NCBI RefSeq assembly: GCF_013085545.1
Contig: NZ_CP039543.1
Coordinates: 2,883,322 to 2,947,321 of the forward strand
DNA: 64,000 nucleotides
Direction of reading: 5' to 3'
Origin: Oceanidesulfovibrio marinus
GTDB lineage: Bacteria > Desulfobacterota > Desulfovibrionia > Desulfovibrionales > Desulfovibrionaceae
Shown here: positions 52,679-61,928 of the stretch, one piece after another
How positions within the stretch are numbered: position 1 is the first letter of the stretch
Layout of the letters: each line of letters opens with the position of its first letter
Notes under the pieces: model-generated
What the model was told of the DNA's origin: nothing
Databases searched by the model: none
Seen by the model: the letters and a program-made list of their open reading frames with translations, nothing else
Made by a program: the position numbers and the translations under genes

Positions 52679-53227
52679 ATGGTGGCGCTCTCGAACAGAT
52701 ATCCTGCCAAGACCCTGCTGATCGCGGGCATTGCGCTCTTTGCGACGCTTTCCCTGGCAGGGACAGGCAGCTCCGCCTCACGGCAGCATCGCCAGTGGGA
52801 CAGGCTCTCGGCCGTAGCCTGCGAGTACGCCGACGAAGCGCGCGCCCTGGCCCTGCATGCAGCCGAGGTTCTTGTCTCCATCGACACCCTGGCCGGCGAG
52901 GCCAGCCGATCCGTCCCGACCGAGATCATGGCCCGCGAGATCGGCAATCCCCTTGCGCAGGTTCGCCGCGACGCCCGGGACTTCCGCGGCGCCGTCCGGA
53001 GCTTCGAGACCGGCATGCGGCGTCTGTGCGAAGGCCGCGCCGACGGCGCTTCCCTGCGAAATGCGACCGAATGGTTCAACAATCTCGTCCAGGAGATCAA
53101 CGCCGCCCAGGATGAATTTTCCCGCACCCAGCGGCGGCTGGGCGAGCTGCAAACGATCTATCTCCTGCGCTCGGAAAGCCCGGACCCCATCCGGCGCATT
53201 GGTAAGGAACCCGGATTCGACCAGTAA
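52679..53227 (+). CDS. Exported helical protein of unknown function, copy B
   Basis: 182 residues from ATG 52679, with AGAGGAG five bases upstream; the open frame extends further back without a ribosome site. A signal peptide (LLIAGIALFATLSLAG) leads to a helical, Arg/Glu-rich domain with Cys in SAVACEYAD and MRRLCEGR. VQEINAAQDEFSRTQRRL parallels copy A. It is adjacent to copy A in the same direction, with a 265-base gap that shows no gene. A strong hairpin follows. Confidence 0.7.
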   Translation: MVALSNRYPAKTLLIAGIALFATLSLAGTGSSASRQHRQWDRLSAVACEYADEARALALHAAEVLVSIDTLAGEASRSVPTEIMAREIGNPLAQVRRDARDFRGAVRSFETGMRRLCEGRADGASLRNATEWFNNLVQEINAAQDEFSRTQRRLGELQTIYLLRSESPDPIRRIGKEPGFDQ

Positions 53228-53320
53228 TTCCAATCTTTGCGTTCCACGCCCTCCGCATGTATACGGATCATGTAGGCCATTTCAGGCTATTGAAGCTCCC
53301 ACGCTGACTGCGTTGCCTGG

Positions 53321-53371
53321 AAAAGCTCAACCCTCGCATATTTTTAATACGCATCGGCCTTGAGCTTTTCT
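53321..53371 (+). terminator. Terminator after the helical-protein pair
   Basis: AAAAGCTCAA (53321-53330) pairs perfectly with TTGAGCTTTT (53360-53369); the loop contains an inner GCATAT/AATACGC pairing. It lies about 95 bases after the stop of copy B. Confidence 0.7.
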
Positions 53372-53453
53372 GACGCCTGCCAGTGTGGTTTTTGAACAGC
53401 CTGTCTGGAAACGTCTTTTCAAACAGCTTGTTATGGATCGCAGCGGATAACCC

Positions 53454-54332
53454 ATGCCCCGGCTGCTCACGCTCATAGTCCATACCGACCCGGCCACGCG
53501 CGATGACGTGCGCCGCTCCCTTGCGCCCGCCGATTTCCTGCAGGTGCTAGGCGAGGCCGCCTCGGTGGACGAGGCCATCTCTTTGCTGGAGCACGTGCCG
53601 TACGGCGCCGTGATCAGCGGCCTGGACATCGAGGAGCCCGGCGACGGCTTCGAGCTGGCGCGCAAGCTGGCCGGCCGCAAGAACAAGCCGGCCATCGTCT
53701 ACCTGGCCGAGGAGGAAAGCCGCGCCTTCGAGGCCTTCGAGCTCGGCGCCATGGACTACATCCTCTGGCCGTGCACCAAGGAGCGCCTGGCCCGCACCAT
53801 GGACAAGCTCAGGCAGTTCAAGGCGCACTTCAAGCTCGTCCCGGTGCCGGAAGGCTCGCCGGACAGCGGCTACATCATGGAGCGCTTTGACGAAGGCGAG
53901 CAGACCCTGCAGCTCGATCTGGGCGAGGAGGAGCAGGACAACTTCCTTTCCGCGCTGCGCCAGGCCTGGGACTACACCCGCCGCGTGGCCCCGGTGGAGC
54001 TGGAGAAGCTCGCCGTGAGCCTGGAAGGCCGCACCATCCTCATCCCCTATACCAAGGTTATCTTCGTGGAGGCGGTGGAGGACTACGCGTACGTCCACAC
54101 CTCCCAGGAAAAATATCTCACGTCGTACCGTTTGAAGAACCTGGAGGAACGGCTCAAGCCGCACCGCTTCTTCCGCGTTCATCGCAAGTACTTGGTCAAC
54201 TTGGACATGGTCACGGAGATCGCCTCCCTGCCCGGGTCCAATTTCATGTTGCGCACGGCTGGCAAGACACGCATCGAGCTGCCCATCAGCCGCCGCCGTA
54301 TAAACGAACTCAAGCAGATGCTTGGACTTTGA
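53454..54332 (+). CDS. LytTR DNA-binding regulator with degenerate receiver
   Basis: 292 residues. The N-terminal receiver fold (about 4-122) keeps the phosphoacceptor-like Asp in GLDIEEPGDGFEL. However, the metal-binding acidic pair reads HTD (LIVHTDP) and the invariant Lys is replaced by Trp (YILWPCTKERL). A charged linker leads to a LytTR domain (about 185-290): IPYTKVIFVEAVEDYAYVHT, RFFRVHRKYLVNL and PISRRRINELKQ. It probably binds DNA without classical phosphorylation. No kinase gene is adjacent. The start codon has a poor ribosome site. Confidence 0.85.
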   Translation: MPRLLTLIVHTDPATRDDVRRSLAPADFLQVLGEAASVDEAISLLEHVPYGAVISGLDIEEPGDGFELARKLAGRKNKPAIVYLAEEESRAFEAFELGAMDYILWPCTKERLARTMDKLRQFKAHFKLVPVPEGSPDSGYIMERFDEGEQTLQLDLGEEEQDNFLSALRQAWDYTRRVAPVELEKLAVSLEGRTILIPYTKVIFVEAVEDYAYVHTSQEKYLTSYRLKNLEERLKPHRFFRVHRKYLVNLDMVTEIASLPGSNFMLRTAGKTRIELPISRRRINELKQMLGL

Positions 54333-54516
54333 CATACCCCGTGCCCGTGCGTCCGTTTGCGCCATTCGCCGCTCACCCCCGCGATAGCGCCTTTGGCCGA
54401 CAGATGCTTGGGTATGGACCGCCGCCACGATACAGGAGAAGAGCCGGCGCAGGTCCGCCGGTCAGTACAGCCGGCAGGCGACTCCGGCGCAAGGCGGTCC
54501 GACGAGGAGACAAATC

Positions 54517-56487
54517 ATGCAAAACTCCGATGACAAACCCGGCGTACCCCTACGCTCCGCAACGTCCAACGAGGAGGCGCAGGGCGCCATCGATGCGTTA
54601 CTCCACGAGGAACGCGTCTTCCGCCCCCTGCCGGAAACCCTCTCGCGCGCCAACATCTCGCCCCACCAGCTGGCCGAGGCGCGGGAGCAGGCCGACAGGG
54701 ACTCCCTGGCCTACTGGGAAGAGGCTGCCGAGGAGCTGGAGTGGTTCGCCAAGTGGGACAGCGTGCTGGACGACTCCAATGCGCCCTTCTACCGCTGGTT
54801 CCCGGGCGCGCAGTGCAATATCGTGCACAACGCCCTGGACCGCCACATCGAGACCGCGAACAAGAACAAGCTCGCGCTCATCTGGGAAGGCGAGCCCGGC
54901 GACTCGCGCACCTTCACCTACTACGAGCTCTACCGGCATGTGAACAAGTTCGCCAACGCCCTGCGCTCCCTGGGCATCTCCCGCGGCGACCGCGTCATCG
55001 TCTACATGCCGCCCCTGCCCGAGACCATCATCGCCATGCTGGCCGTGGCCAAGATTGGCGCGGCCCACTCCCTGGTCTTTGCCGGCTTCTCGGCCAAGGC
55101 TCTGCGCGACCGCATTAACGACTCCCAGGCCAAGTGCGTCATCACGGCCGACGGCTTCTACCGCAACGGCCGCGTGGTACATCTCAAGAGCACCGTGGAC
55201 GAAGCCCTGGCCGGCGTGTGCGAGACCTGCGCCGAGTCCATGGTCGTGGTCCACCGCGCCAACGTGGAAACCGACATGCAGGAGGGCCGCGACTACTGGT
55301 ACGAAGATCTCGTGCGCCAGGCCCGGCCCTACGCCGAAACCGAGGTCATGGATGCCTCGGACCCGCTCTTCCTGCTGCACACCTCCGGCGCCACCGGCAA
55401 GCCCAAGGGCATTGTCCACGGCCACGGCGGCTATATGGTGGGCGTGCACCGCACCTTCTCCTGGGTCTTCGACATCAAGCCCACCGACCTCTTCTGGTGC
55501 ACGGCCGATCCGGGCTGGATTACCGGCCACAGCTACGGCGTGTACGGCCCGCTGCTCAACGGCGCCACCACCGTGCTCTACGAGGGCCACCCCCTCTACC
55601 CTCAGGCCGACCGCGTCTGGTCCACGGTGGAGCGTTACGGCGTGACCATTCTCTACACCGTGCCCACGCTCATCCGGATGCTCATGCGCTTCGGCGACGA
55701 GTACCCGCGCATGCGCGACCTCTCCACCCTGCGGCTGCTCGGCTCCGTGGGCGAGCCCATCAATCCCGAGGCCTGGGTCTGGTTCCACAAGGTCATCGGC
55801 AAGGGTGACTGCCCCCTGCTTGACACCTGGTGGCAGACCGAGACCGGCATGTTCATGATCAGCCCCCTGCCCGTCTCCCTGCTCAAGCCCGGCTCCGTGA
55901 CCAAGCCCCTGCCCGGCGTGGAGGTGGACGTGTACGACGAGAACGGCCATCCCGTGCCCCCCGGCAAGGGCGGCCTGCTCGTGGTCACCAAGCCGTGGCC
56001 GTCCATGATGATCGACGTGTACAACGACCCGGAACGCTACAAGGAAACATACTGGTCCAAGTTCCCGGGCGTGTACCTGGCCGGAGACGTGGCCCGCAAG
56101 GACGAGGATGGCTACATCTGGATCCAGGGCCGCGCCGACGACGTTCTCGTCATCGCCGGCCACCGCATCGGCACGGCCGAGCTGGAAAGCGCCCTGGCCT
56201 CGCACAAGGCCGTGGCCGAAGCCGCCGTCATCGGCATCCCGGACGCCATCAAGGGCGAGGTGGCCAAGGCCTTCGTGCTGCTCAACCAGGACTGGGAACC
56301 CTCCCACCAGCTCACCAAGGAGCTCAAGGAGCACATCCGCCGCGAGCTCGGCCCGGTCGCCGTGGTCAAAACCATCGCCTACCCGGACAGCCTGCCCAAA
56401 ACACGCTCCGGCAAGATCGTGCGCCGCATCCTCAAAGCCCAGGAGCTCGGCCAGGACGTGGGCGACACCAGCACCCTGGAGCACTGA
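54517..56487 (+). CDS. acs: Acetyl-CoA synthetase (AMP-forming)
   Basis: 656 residues, standard Acs length. The AMP-binding P-loop is HTSGATGKPKGIVHGHGGY near 288, followed by the Acs-type WWQTETG near 438 and the acetylatable lysine in PKTRSGKIVRR near 630. It activates acetate to acetyl-CoA at the cost of ATP to AMP. GAGGAG precedes the ATG. Single-gene unit followed by a hairpin array. Confidence 0.96.
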   Translation: MQNSDDKPGVPLRSATSNEEAQGAIDALLHEERVFRPLPETLSRANISPHQLAEAREQADRDSLAYWEEAAEELEWFAKWDSVLDDSNAPFYRWFPGAQCNIVHNALDRHIETANKNKLALIWEGEPGDSRTFTYYELYRHVNKFANALRSLGISRGDRVIVYMPPLPETIIAMLAVAKIGAAHSLVFAGFSAKALRDRINDSQAKCVITADGFYRNGRVVHLKSTVDEALAGVCETCAESMVVVHRANVETDMQEGRDYWYEDLVRQARPYAETEVMDASDPLFLLHTSGATGKPKGIVHGHGGYMVGVHRTFSWVFDIKPTDLFWCTADPGWITGHSYGVYGPLLNGATTVLYEGHPLYPQADRVWSTVERYGVTILYTVPTLIRMLMRFGDEYPRMRDLSTLRLLGSVGEPINPEAWVWFHKVIGKGDCPLLDTWWQTETGMFMISPLPVSLLKPGSVTKPLPGVEVDVYDENGHPVPPGKGGLLVVTKPWPSMMIDVYNDPERYKETYWSKFPGVYLAGDVARKDEDGYIWIQGRADDVLVIAGHRIGTAELESALASHKAVAEAAVIGIPDAIKGEVAKAFVLLNQDWEPSHQLTKELKEHIRRELGPVAVVKTIAYPDSLPKTRSGKIVRRILKAQELGQDVGDTSTLEH

Positions 56488-56507
56488 GAGCTTGGACTTA
56501 CATTGTT

Positions 56508-56598
56508 CCGAGGGCCTTGCCCTCGGGCTCCCACCAGGGAGCAACGCTCCCTGGACCCAATATTGGGGTCCGAGGACCAGTGGTCCCCGGCAGGGGGA
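56508..56598. repeat. Array of consecutive palindromes after acs
   Basis: Back-to-back hairpins: CCGAGGGC/GCCCTCGG (56508-56526), CCAGGGAGC/GCTCCCTGG (56534-56554), GGACCC/GGGTCC around AATATTG (56553-56571), GGACCA/TGGTCC (56574-56586) and TCCCC/GGGGA (56584-56598). Such arrays resemble REP-type intergenic elements and could terminate transcription in both directions. Confidence 0.7.
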
Positions 56599-56643
56599 CC
56601 GGGGGACAGAGTCCACCGGCTGCCATAAACACACCTGCTCAAA

Positions 56644-56955
56644 TCAAAGCTCTTTCATGCGGGGCCGGTCGGCGGTGGGGTCGAAGGCGTCGAGGGTGTA
56701 GAGGCGGATCTTGGTGGAGCGGGGGAACTCCTTCTTGAGCAGCGTCTTGAGGAGTTTTTTCAGCTTTTTGGCCGTGACGTCCGAGTACACGGCGTGGTCA
56801 AAGCCATCCTGGGTCACGGTGTAGGTATCGGCGCCGGTCTTGTGCAGCAGCACGGAGCGGTTGCGCTTGTAGGTGCGCATATCCAGGGCGTCGCCCACCG
56901 GGAGCTTGGCGAGGCGCTCCAGCACGGCCTCAACGGCCGAGGCCTTGTCGATCAT
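56644..56955 (-). CDS. Conserved small protein of unknown function
   Basis: 103 residues from the ATG at 56955 (GGAGA seven bases upstream); the frame extends further without a site. It is rich in Lys and Leu, with KKLKKLLKTLLKKEFP near 75-90 and the segment LHKTGADTYTVTQDGFDHAVYSD near 35-57 (in parts). There is no signal peptide or membrane helix. I do not recognise a family. It ends against the acs hairpin array and follows the HDOD gene. Confidence 0.65.
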   Translation of the reverse strand: MIDKASAVEAVLERLAKLPVGDALDMRTYKRNRSVLLHKTGADTYTVTQDGFDHAVYSDVTAKKLKKLLKTLLKKEFPRSTKIRLYTLDAFDPTADRPRMKEL

Positions 56956-57045
56956 CGGGAAGTCTCCATGGTTGTTGTGGTACCGTCCATGGAGGGGGCA
57001 TGGCAAGGCCGCGCTGGCGAAGGGGGACGCGGCGGCTGCGGTTGA

Positions 57046-57897
57046 TCAGCCGAGGAAGGCGGTGCGGGATTTTTCGAACTCGATGCTCGCGTCCAGAAAG
57101 ATGGCCTGGAACTCGTCTTCACTGATGGGGAAGTAGTCGCAGACTGTGGGTTCAAGCCCGCACTGCAAGGTAGCCGCGCCGGTGCCCACGCCGTGCATCT
57201 GGGCCAGGGCGTCGCCCAGGTGCACGCAGTAGACCAGGGGTCGGTACTCCTCCGGGGCCTTGTGCGGCGTATGGTGGTAGCGAATGGCGGCCAGCAGGTT
57301 GGCCGGCAGGCGCCAGTGCTTGCCGAGCACCATGCCCGCCTCGCTGTGGTCCGTCTCCAGGGCCAGGCGTTCCGCCTCCATGAAATCCTGCGCCGCTTTG
57401 GACTCCACGGCCTCCATCAGCTCGTGTGTCTTGCCGGCGACAAACTGCGAGAGCACTGATTTGCCTATATCGTGAAGTATGCCAGCGGTGAAGGCGTCTT
57501 CGGCCCGCAGGGGCTCGGTGCAGTAGGCGGCGATCTCCCGGCTGGCGATGGCCGTGAGCAGGCTGTGTTCCCACAGCTCGCCGCGTTCGGCCGCATATCC
57601 TGCCAGCTCCTCGCCGTACACCTCCGGCGCGCAGGAGGCGATGGCGATGCCGGCGATCATCTTCTCACCCAGAAACGAGACGGCCCGGCTCACCGAGGTA
57701 ACCTTGTGCCCCAGGCCAAAGGCCGGGGAGTTGACCACCTTGAGCACGTTGGCGGTCAACGCGGCGTCAAGTTCGACGATGTGGGTGATCTGCTCGAAGC
57801 TGGAACCCGATGACTGCATGAGCTCAATGAGCTGGGTGGCAGAGGCGGACAGCGGGGACAGCCGCTTTATCTTGTCAACAATTTCCCGTAGTTCCAT
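57046..57897 (-). CDS. HDOD-domain signalling protein
   Basis: 283 residues covering one HDOD domain: LSPLSASATQLIELMQ at the start, LDAALTANVLKVVNSPAFG near 45, SRAVSFLGEKMI near 70 and GILHDIGKSVL near 140. The H-D pair is kept in LHDIG, but other HD metal ligands are mostly absent, as usual for HDOD. It is followed by a small unknown gene and preceded by cheD, 51 bases away, suggesting a link to motility or c-di-GMP-type control. The exact role is unknown. Confidence 0.88.
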   Translation of the reverse strand: MELREIVDKIKRLSPLSASATQLIELMQSSGSSFEQITHIVELDAALTANVLKVVNSPAFGLGHKVTSVSRAVSFLGEKMIAGIAIASCAPEVYGEELAGYAAERGELWEHSLLTAIASREIAAYCTEPLRAEDAFTAGILHDIGKSVLSQFVAGKTHELMEAVESKAAQDFMEAERLALETDHSEAGMVLGKHWRLPANLLAAIRYHHTPHKAPEEYRPLVYCVHLGDALAQMHGVGTGAATLQCGLEPTVCDYFPISEDEFQAIFLDASIEFEKSRTAFLG

Positions 57898-57948
57898 TGA
57901 TTCCCTTTATTTCAGAACAGCCTCCTGAAACCGGCTGGCGCATACACA

Positions 57949-58470
57949 TCACAGCCCCCACGAAGGCCGGCCCGGAGATGACACCAGGACATGCCCGGTG
58001 TCCTTTTCTATGCTCACTGTCCTGCTGATCGTGCCCCCCAGATCCGATGCCGAGACGCGCAGACCGTTTCTGGCCAGATGCTCCATGACGGCATCGCAGT
58101 TGCGCTCTCCGATGTTGAAGCTCGCGTTCGACTTGATGATGCTCGCTCCGCCGCACACCTTGACCACGTAGCCTTTGGATCGCTTGCCGCTGCGCGCCTT
58201 GGACGCCTGCTTCAAGAGTTCGTCCACGCCCGTATCGGCAAAGTAGCCCGGCATGGCGCAGGCCCGCTGCAGATTGGTCTGCGAGCACGGCAGCGCCACG
58301 TGCACCATGCCCACAAAGCCGCTCACAGGATCGTACAGCATGACCGCCACGCACGAGCCCAGAGCGAACGTCTTGATGCCGACATGCTCGCCGTTGATCA
58401 CGCCGATGCCGCCGACGCCGATAACCATCATCGGTTGTTTGGATGTAGGCATAACGGATTTCCTGCTCAT
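57949..58470 (-). CDS. cheD: Chemoreceptor glutamine deamidase CheD
   Basis: 173 residues. CheD signatures are present: the catalytic Cys in ALGSCVAVMLYD near 40, the His in GMVHVALP near 58, and GGASIIKSNASFNIGERN near 115. CheD deamidates receptor glutamines and interacts with CheC in some species. No cheC, receptor or other chemotaxis gene is in the window; the neighbour is an HDOD gene in the same direction. Confidence 0.92.
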   Translation of the reverse strand: MSRKSVMPTSKQPMMVIGVGGIGVINGEHVGIKTFALGSCVAVMLYDPVSGFVGMVHVALPCSQTNLQRACAMPGYFADTGVDELLKQASKARSGKRSKGYVVKVCGGASIIKSNASFNIGERNCDAVMEHLARNGLRVSASDLGGTISRTVSIEKDTGHVLVSSPGRPSWGL

Positions 58471-58615
58471 GCTCTACCGCTTATACGATTCCCTGTTGTA
58501 AGAAAAGGGAGAACCGCATCTTGTTGCTTCTTGACCGCAGCCCCGCCTCTCGGGCTATTATGGCCTCCTTTGAGAACGCGAATGATGCGCACCGGAAGCA
58601 TCGAGGAGGCGGACA

Positions 58616-60130
58616 ATGCAGTTACGGGGAAGCGGAATCCTGATGCACGTGAGCTCGCTGCCGTCCGGGTACGGCATAGGCGACGCCGGGCCAAAGGCGC
58701 GCGCCTTTGTCGATCTTCTGGCCAAGGCGAAGCAGCGCTACTGGCAGATATTGCCCCTGGGACCAACATCCACGGCCATTGGCAACTCGCCCTACTCCTC
58801 GTTCTCCGCCTTTGCCGGCAACCCCCTGCTCATCAGCCCGGAGGAGATCGCCGCGGCAGGCATCCTGCAGACCACGGAGCTTGGCCGTATCGTGGAGGAG
58901 GACCCCACCCGCGTCAACTACGACAACGTACAGGTCCACAAGGAGACGCTGCTGCACCGCGCCTTTGACGCCGTGGAGAACAGCATCGATAATGATCCTG
59001 GCTTCCAACATTTTTGCACGCGCGAGGCGCATTGGCTCGAAGACTACGCCCTCTTCGTCAGCCTGAAGGAGCACTTCGACGGCGCCATGTGGACCCAGTG
59101 GCCCGTGGAGTACCGCGACCGCAACCCCGGCGCGTTGCAGGACTGGCGCGGCCAGAGCGCCCGCCTGCTGCAGTACGAGCGTTTCGTGCAGTACCTTTTC
59201 CAGACGCAATGGCTGGCGCTCAAGGAGTACGCCAACTCCAGGGGCGTGCGCCTCATCGGCGACATGCCTATCTACGTGACCTTCGACTCCGCCGACGTCT
59301 GGGCCAACCCCGGTCTGTTCAAGCTGGACAACAACAGGCAGCCCTATGTGGTGGCCGGCGTGCCGCCGGACTTCTTCAGCGCCACGGGCCAGCTCTGGGG
59401 CAACCCCATCTACGACTGGCAGCGGCACCAGGACGAGGGTTTCGACTGGTGGATACGGCGCCTGGCGCGCACCTTCCAGCACACAGACTCGGTCCGGCTC
59501 GACCACTTCCGGGGCTTTGCCGCCTACTGGGAGGTGCCGGCCGACCACGAGACGGCCCAACACGGGTCGTGGGTGGAGGCTCCGGGCGAGGCGCTCTTCG
59601 CCACGCTCTACAAGACCTTCAACTGTGTGCCCATCATTGCGGAGGATTTGGGCGTGATCACGGCGGACGTGCGCGAGCTCAAGGACCGCTTCGGCTTTCC
59701 GGGCATGAAGGTGCTGCTCTTCGCCTTTGGCGACAACATCGCCCAGTCGCCGTACATCCCCCACGCCGTGGAGGAGAACTCCATCATCTACACCGGCACG
59801 CACGACAACAACACCTTCAACGGCTGGTTCTTCGGCGAGGCGTCTCAGGACGACAAGGAGCGCTTCAAGCAGTACTGCGGCCTGTCCACGGACCCACACC
59901 ATCCGCACCGGCACGCCATCCGCCTGGCCATGACCAGCGTGTCGCGCACGGCGCTTTTCCCCATGCAGGACGTTTTCGGCCTTGGCAGCGACTCGCGCAT
60001 GAACGTGCCCGCCGTGGCCGGCGGCAACTGGACGTGGCGGATGCGGCCCGAGGACCTGGACGAAGCCCACGCCTTTGACCGCGGCATGGGCTTTCTGGAG
60101 GAGATGACCCGGCTGACCAACCGCGACTGA
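58616..60130 (+). CDS. malQ: 4-alpha-glucanotransferase (amylomaltase)
   Basis: 504 residues, the GH77 length. The start GSGILMHVSSLPSGYGIGD is typical. The nucleophile Asp is in VRLDHFRGF near 298, the acid/base Glu in IIAEDLGVIT near 345, and the third Asp in YTGTHDNNT near 395. It rearranges alpha-1,4-glucan chains in glycogen and maltodextrin metabolism. GAGGAGG lies before the ATG. Single-gene unit. Confidence 0.96.
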   Translation: MQLRGSGILMHVSSLPSGYGIGDAGPKARAFVDLLAKAKQRYWQILPLGPTSTAIGNSPYSSFSAFAGNPLLISPEEIAAAGILQTTELGRIVEEDPTRVNYDNVQVHKETLLHRAFDAVENSIDNDPGFQHFCTREAHWLEDYALFVSLKEHFDGAMWTQWPVEYRDRNPGALQDWRGQSARLLQYERFVQYLFQTQWLALKEYANSRGVRLIGDMPIYVTFDSADVWANPGLFKLDNNRQPYVVAGVPPDFFSATGQLWGNPIYDWQRHQDEGFDWWIRRLARTFQHTDSVRLDHFRGFAAYWEVPADHETAQHGSWVEAPGEALFATLYKTFNCVPIIAEDLGVITADVRELKDRFGFPGMKVLLFAFGDNIAQSPYIPHAVEENSIIYTGTHDNNTFNGWFFGEASQDDKERFKQYCGLSTDPHHPHRHAIRLAMTSVSRTALFPMQDVFGLGSDSRMNVPAVAGGNWTWRMRPEDLDEAHAFDRGMGFLEEMTRLTNRD

Positions 60131-60270
60131 TTATTTTTGCCTTTCGCCCGGCGAGTTGGTATCGTTGCCTCCACGCGGGAAGCCCGGCTCCTGCGGCCGA
60201 TGCCGTTACCACCTTCGAGGGGCGACACGCCGCGTCCTGCCGGCGTCCACGCGGATGGCGGACCTTCCCT

Positions 60271-60972
60271 ATGCCCTCGTTCGATCAGCACAGCCCCATT
60301 GTTCCCTACCTCGGCTTTTCGTTGTACTCCATGGCGCCAGGTTCATTGGAGAACGAACGCGCTCTGGACCCATCCAAGGCGCCGGGGCAGCCCATCATTC
60401 CTGCGGTCCCTGCCGACGTCACCGCGCCCAACGAGGCGTTCTGCCGGGAGATGTGGGAGCGGTTCGGCATGCCGGAGCATATCCGCGAGCATTCGCGCCT
60501 CGTCTCGCTGATCGCCCACGCCCTGGCCCTGGCCGGCAAGGAAGCGGGCGCGCCCGTGGACCCGGACAGCGTACTTGCCAGCGCCATGCTCCACGACATC
60601 GCCAAGGACTTCACCATCCGCCACGGCGGCAACCACGCCCTGCTCGGCGCGGCCTGGACCCTGGAAGCCACGGGAAGCCCGCTCATCGCCCAGGGAGTGA
60701 TGCACCACGTCTTCTGGCCGTGGGCCGTGGATCTGGACGCCGCCTTCCTGCCCCTGGCCCTTATTTACGCGGACAAGCGCGTGCGGCACGACGCCATCGT
60801 GACCCTTGAGGAACGCTTCGACGACCTCATGACGCGCTACGGCATCAACGAGTCGGTCCGGATACGGATCAGAATCTCTCAACGACAGGCCGAGGCCATT
60901 GCCGTGCGCCTCAACGACCTGCTTGGTGTGGATATCAATGCGTGTACTTTTGATAGCGGGCGGCTGGTCTGA
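60271..60972 (+). CDS. HD-domain phosphohydrolase
   Basis: 233 residues. The metal-binding pattern is visible: His in HIREHSRLVS near 70, the HD pair in SAMLHDIAKDF near 109, and HH in GVMHHVFWPW near 150. The first 50 residues are low in conservation, so a later start is possible. Such proteins hydrolyse nucleotides or sugar phosphates; the HDIAKD form resembles tRNA-related and YqeK-like HD proteins. Its 3' end overlaps the ddl start by 35 bases. Confidence 0.8.
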   Translation: MPSFDQHSPIVPYLGFSLYSMAPGSLENERALDPSKAPGQPIIPAVPADVTAPNEAFCREMWERFGMPEHIREHSRLVSLIAHALALAGKEAGAPVDPDSVLASAMLHDIAKDFTIRHGGNHALLGAAWTLEATGSPLIAQGVMHHVFWPWAVDLDAAFLPLALIYADKRVRHDAIVTLEERFDDLMTRYGINESVRIRIRISQRQAEAIAVRLNDLLGVDINACTFDSGRLV

Positions 60973-61843
60973 CGAACGCGCCGTTTCTTTGTCCGGGGCC
61001 CGCGGCATTGCGGACGCCCTCGGCGCTCTCGGCCACGAAACCGTCTGGTTCGATCCTGCCGGCCGGCTGACGGAGCTGGCGGACGCTGCGCGAGACGCGG
61101 ACTTCGCCTTTCTCAACCTGCACGGCGCTCCGGGCGAGGACGGCCTGATCCAGGCCATGCTCGACCGTGTGGGCTGCCCCTACCAGGGCAGCGGCCCTGC
61201 CGGCTCGTTCCTGGCCCTGCACAAGGCCGCGGCCAAAGCGCTCTTCGAGAATGCCGGCCTGCGCACGCCGGCGTGGGAGTTCCTCACGGCGCCGCCCCCC
61301 CTGGAATGGGAGCCGGCTGTGGGTTACCCCCTGTATGTGAAGCCCAACCTGGGCGGCTCCAGCGTGGGCATGGGTCGGGCGGAAGACCGCGCCCGGCTCG
61401 AAGCGACCATGACCGTCGCTTTCCGCCACGGCCACGAGGTTCTGGTGGAAGAGGCTCTGAGCGGCGAGGAGGTCACCGTCTCCGTGCTCGGCGGCGAGGC
61501 CCTGCCGCCCATCCTGATCCGGCCCAAACGCTGCGACTTCTTCGACTACGCCTCCAAGTACGAGCAGGGCGGCGCCGAGGAGCTCTGCCCGGCGCCCATT
61601 CCGGACGAGCTCACCGCAGAGACCGGGCGCATGGCCCTGGAGGCGCACCGCGTCCTGGGGCTGGAAGGTTACAGCCGGTCCGACTTCCTGGTGGTGGACG
61701 GCGTGCCGTACCTCCTGGAGGTCAACACCCTGCCCGGCATGACGCCCACGAGCCTGCTCCCCCAGTCGGCGGCCGCCGCCGGCATGGATTTCCCGGCGCT
61801 GGTGGCCCGGCTCATCGAGCTCGGCATGCAGGACCGCGGCTGA
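60938..61843 (+). CDS. ddl: D-alanine--D-alanine ligase
   Basis: 301 residues from the ATG at 60938, giving the standard [17 protein letters not shown] start. The ATP-grasp fold is intact: [13 protein letters not shown] near 70, [17 protein letters not shown] near 95, [11 protein letters not shown] near 143 and [13 protein letters not shown] near 267. It makes the D-Ala-D-Ala dipeptide for peptidoglycan. The first 35 bases lie inside the preceding HD gene, implying coupled translation. Confidence 0.93.
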   Translation: MRVLLIAGGWSDERAVSLSGARGIADALGALGHETVWFDPAGRLTELADAARDADFAFLNLHGAPGEDGLIQAMLDRVGCPYQGSGPAGSFLALHKAAAKALFENAGLRTPAWEFLTAPPPLEWEPAVGYPLYVKPNLGGSSVGMGRAEDRARLEATMTVAFRHGHEVLVEEALSGEEVTVSVLGGEALPPILIRPKRCDFFDYASKYEQGGAEELCPAPIPDELTAETGRMALEAHRVLGLEGYSRSDFLVVDGVPYLLEVNTLPGMTPTSLLPQSAAAAGMDFPALVARLIELGMQDRG

Positions 61844-61860
61844 TCGATCGCGCAACGCCC

Positions 61861-61888
61861 TTGACCGACTGCCTGTGGGTTATATATC
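61861..61888 (+). promoter_or_regulatory. Probable sigma-70 promoter of carA
   Basis: TTGACC (61861-61866), a 16-base spacer and TATATC (61883-61888) lie about 40 bases before the carA ATG. A GTGGG-N8-CCCAC hairpin (61875-61892) overlaps the -10 and could be an operator. Confidence 0.55.
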
Positions 61889-61928
61889 CCACTTCACAAC
61901 ATTGTTATTCATACCTAAGGATAGACGT

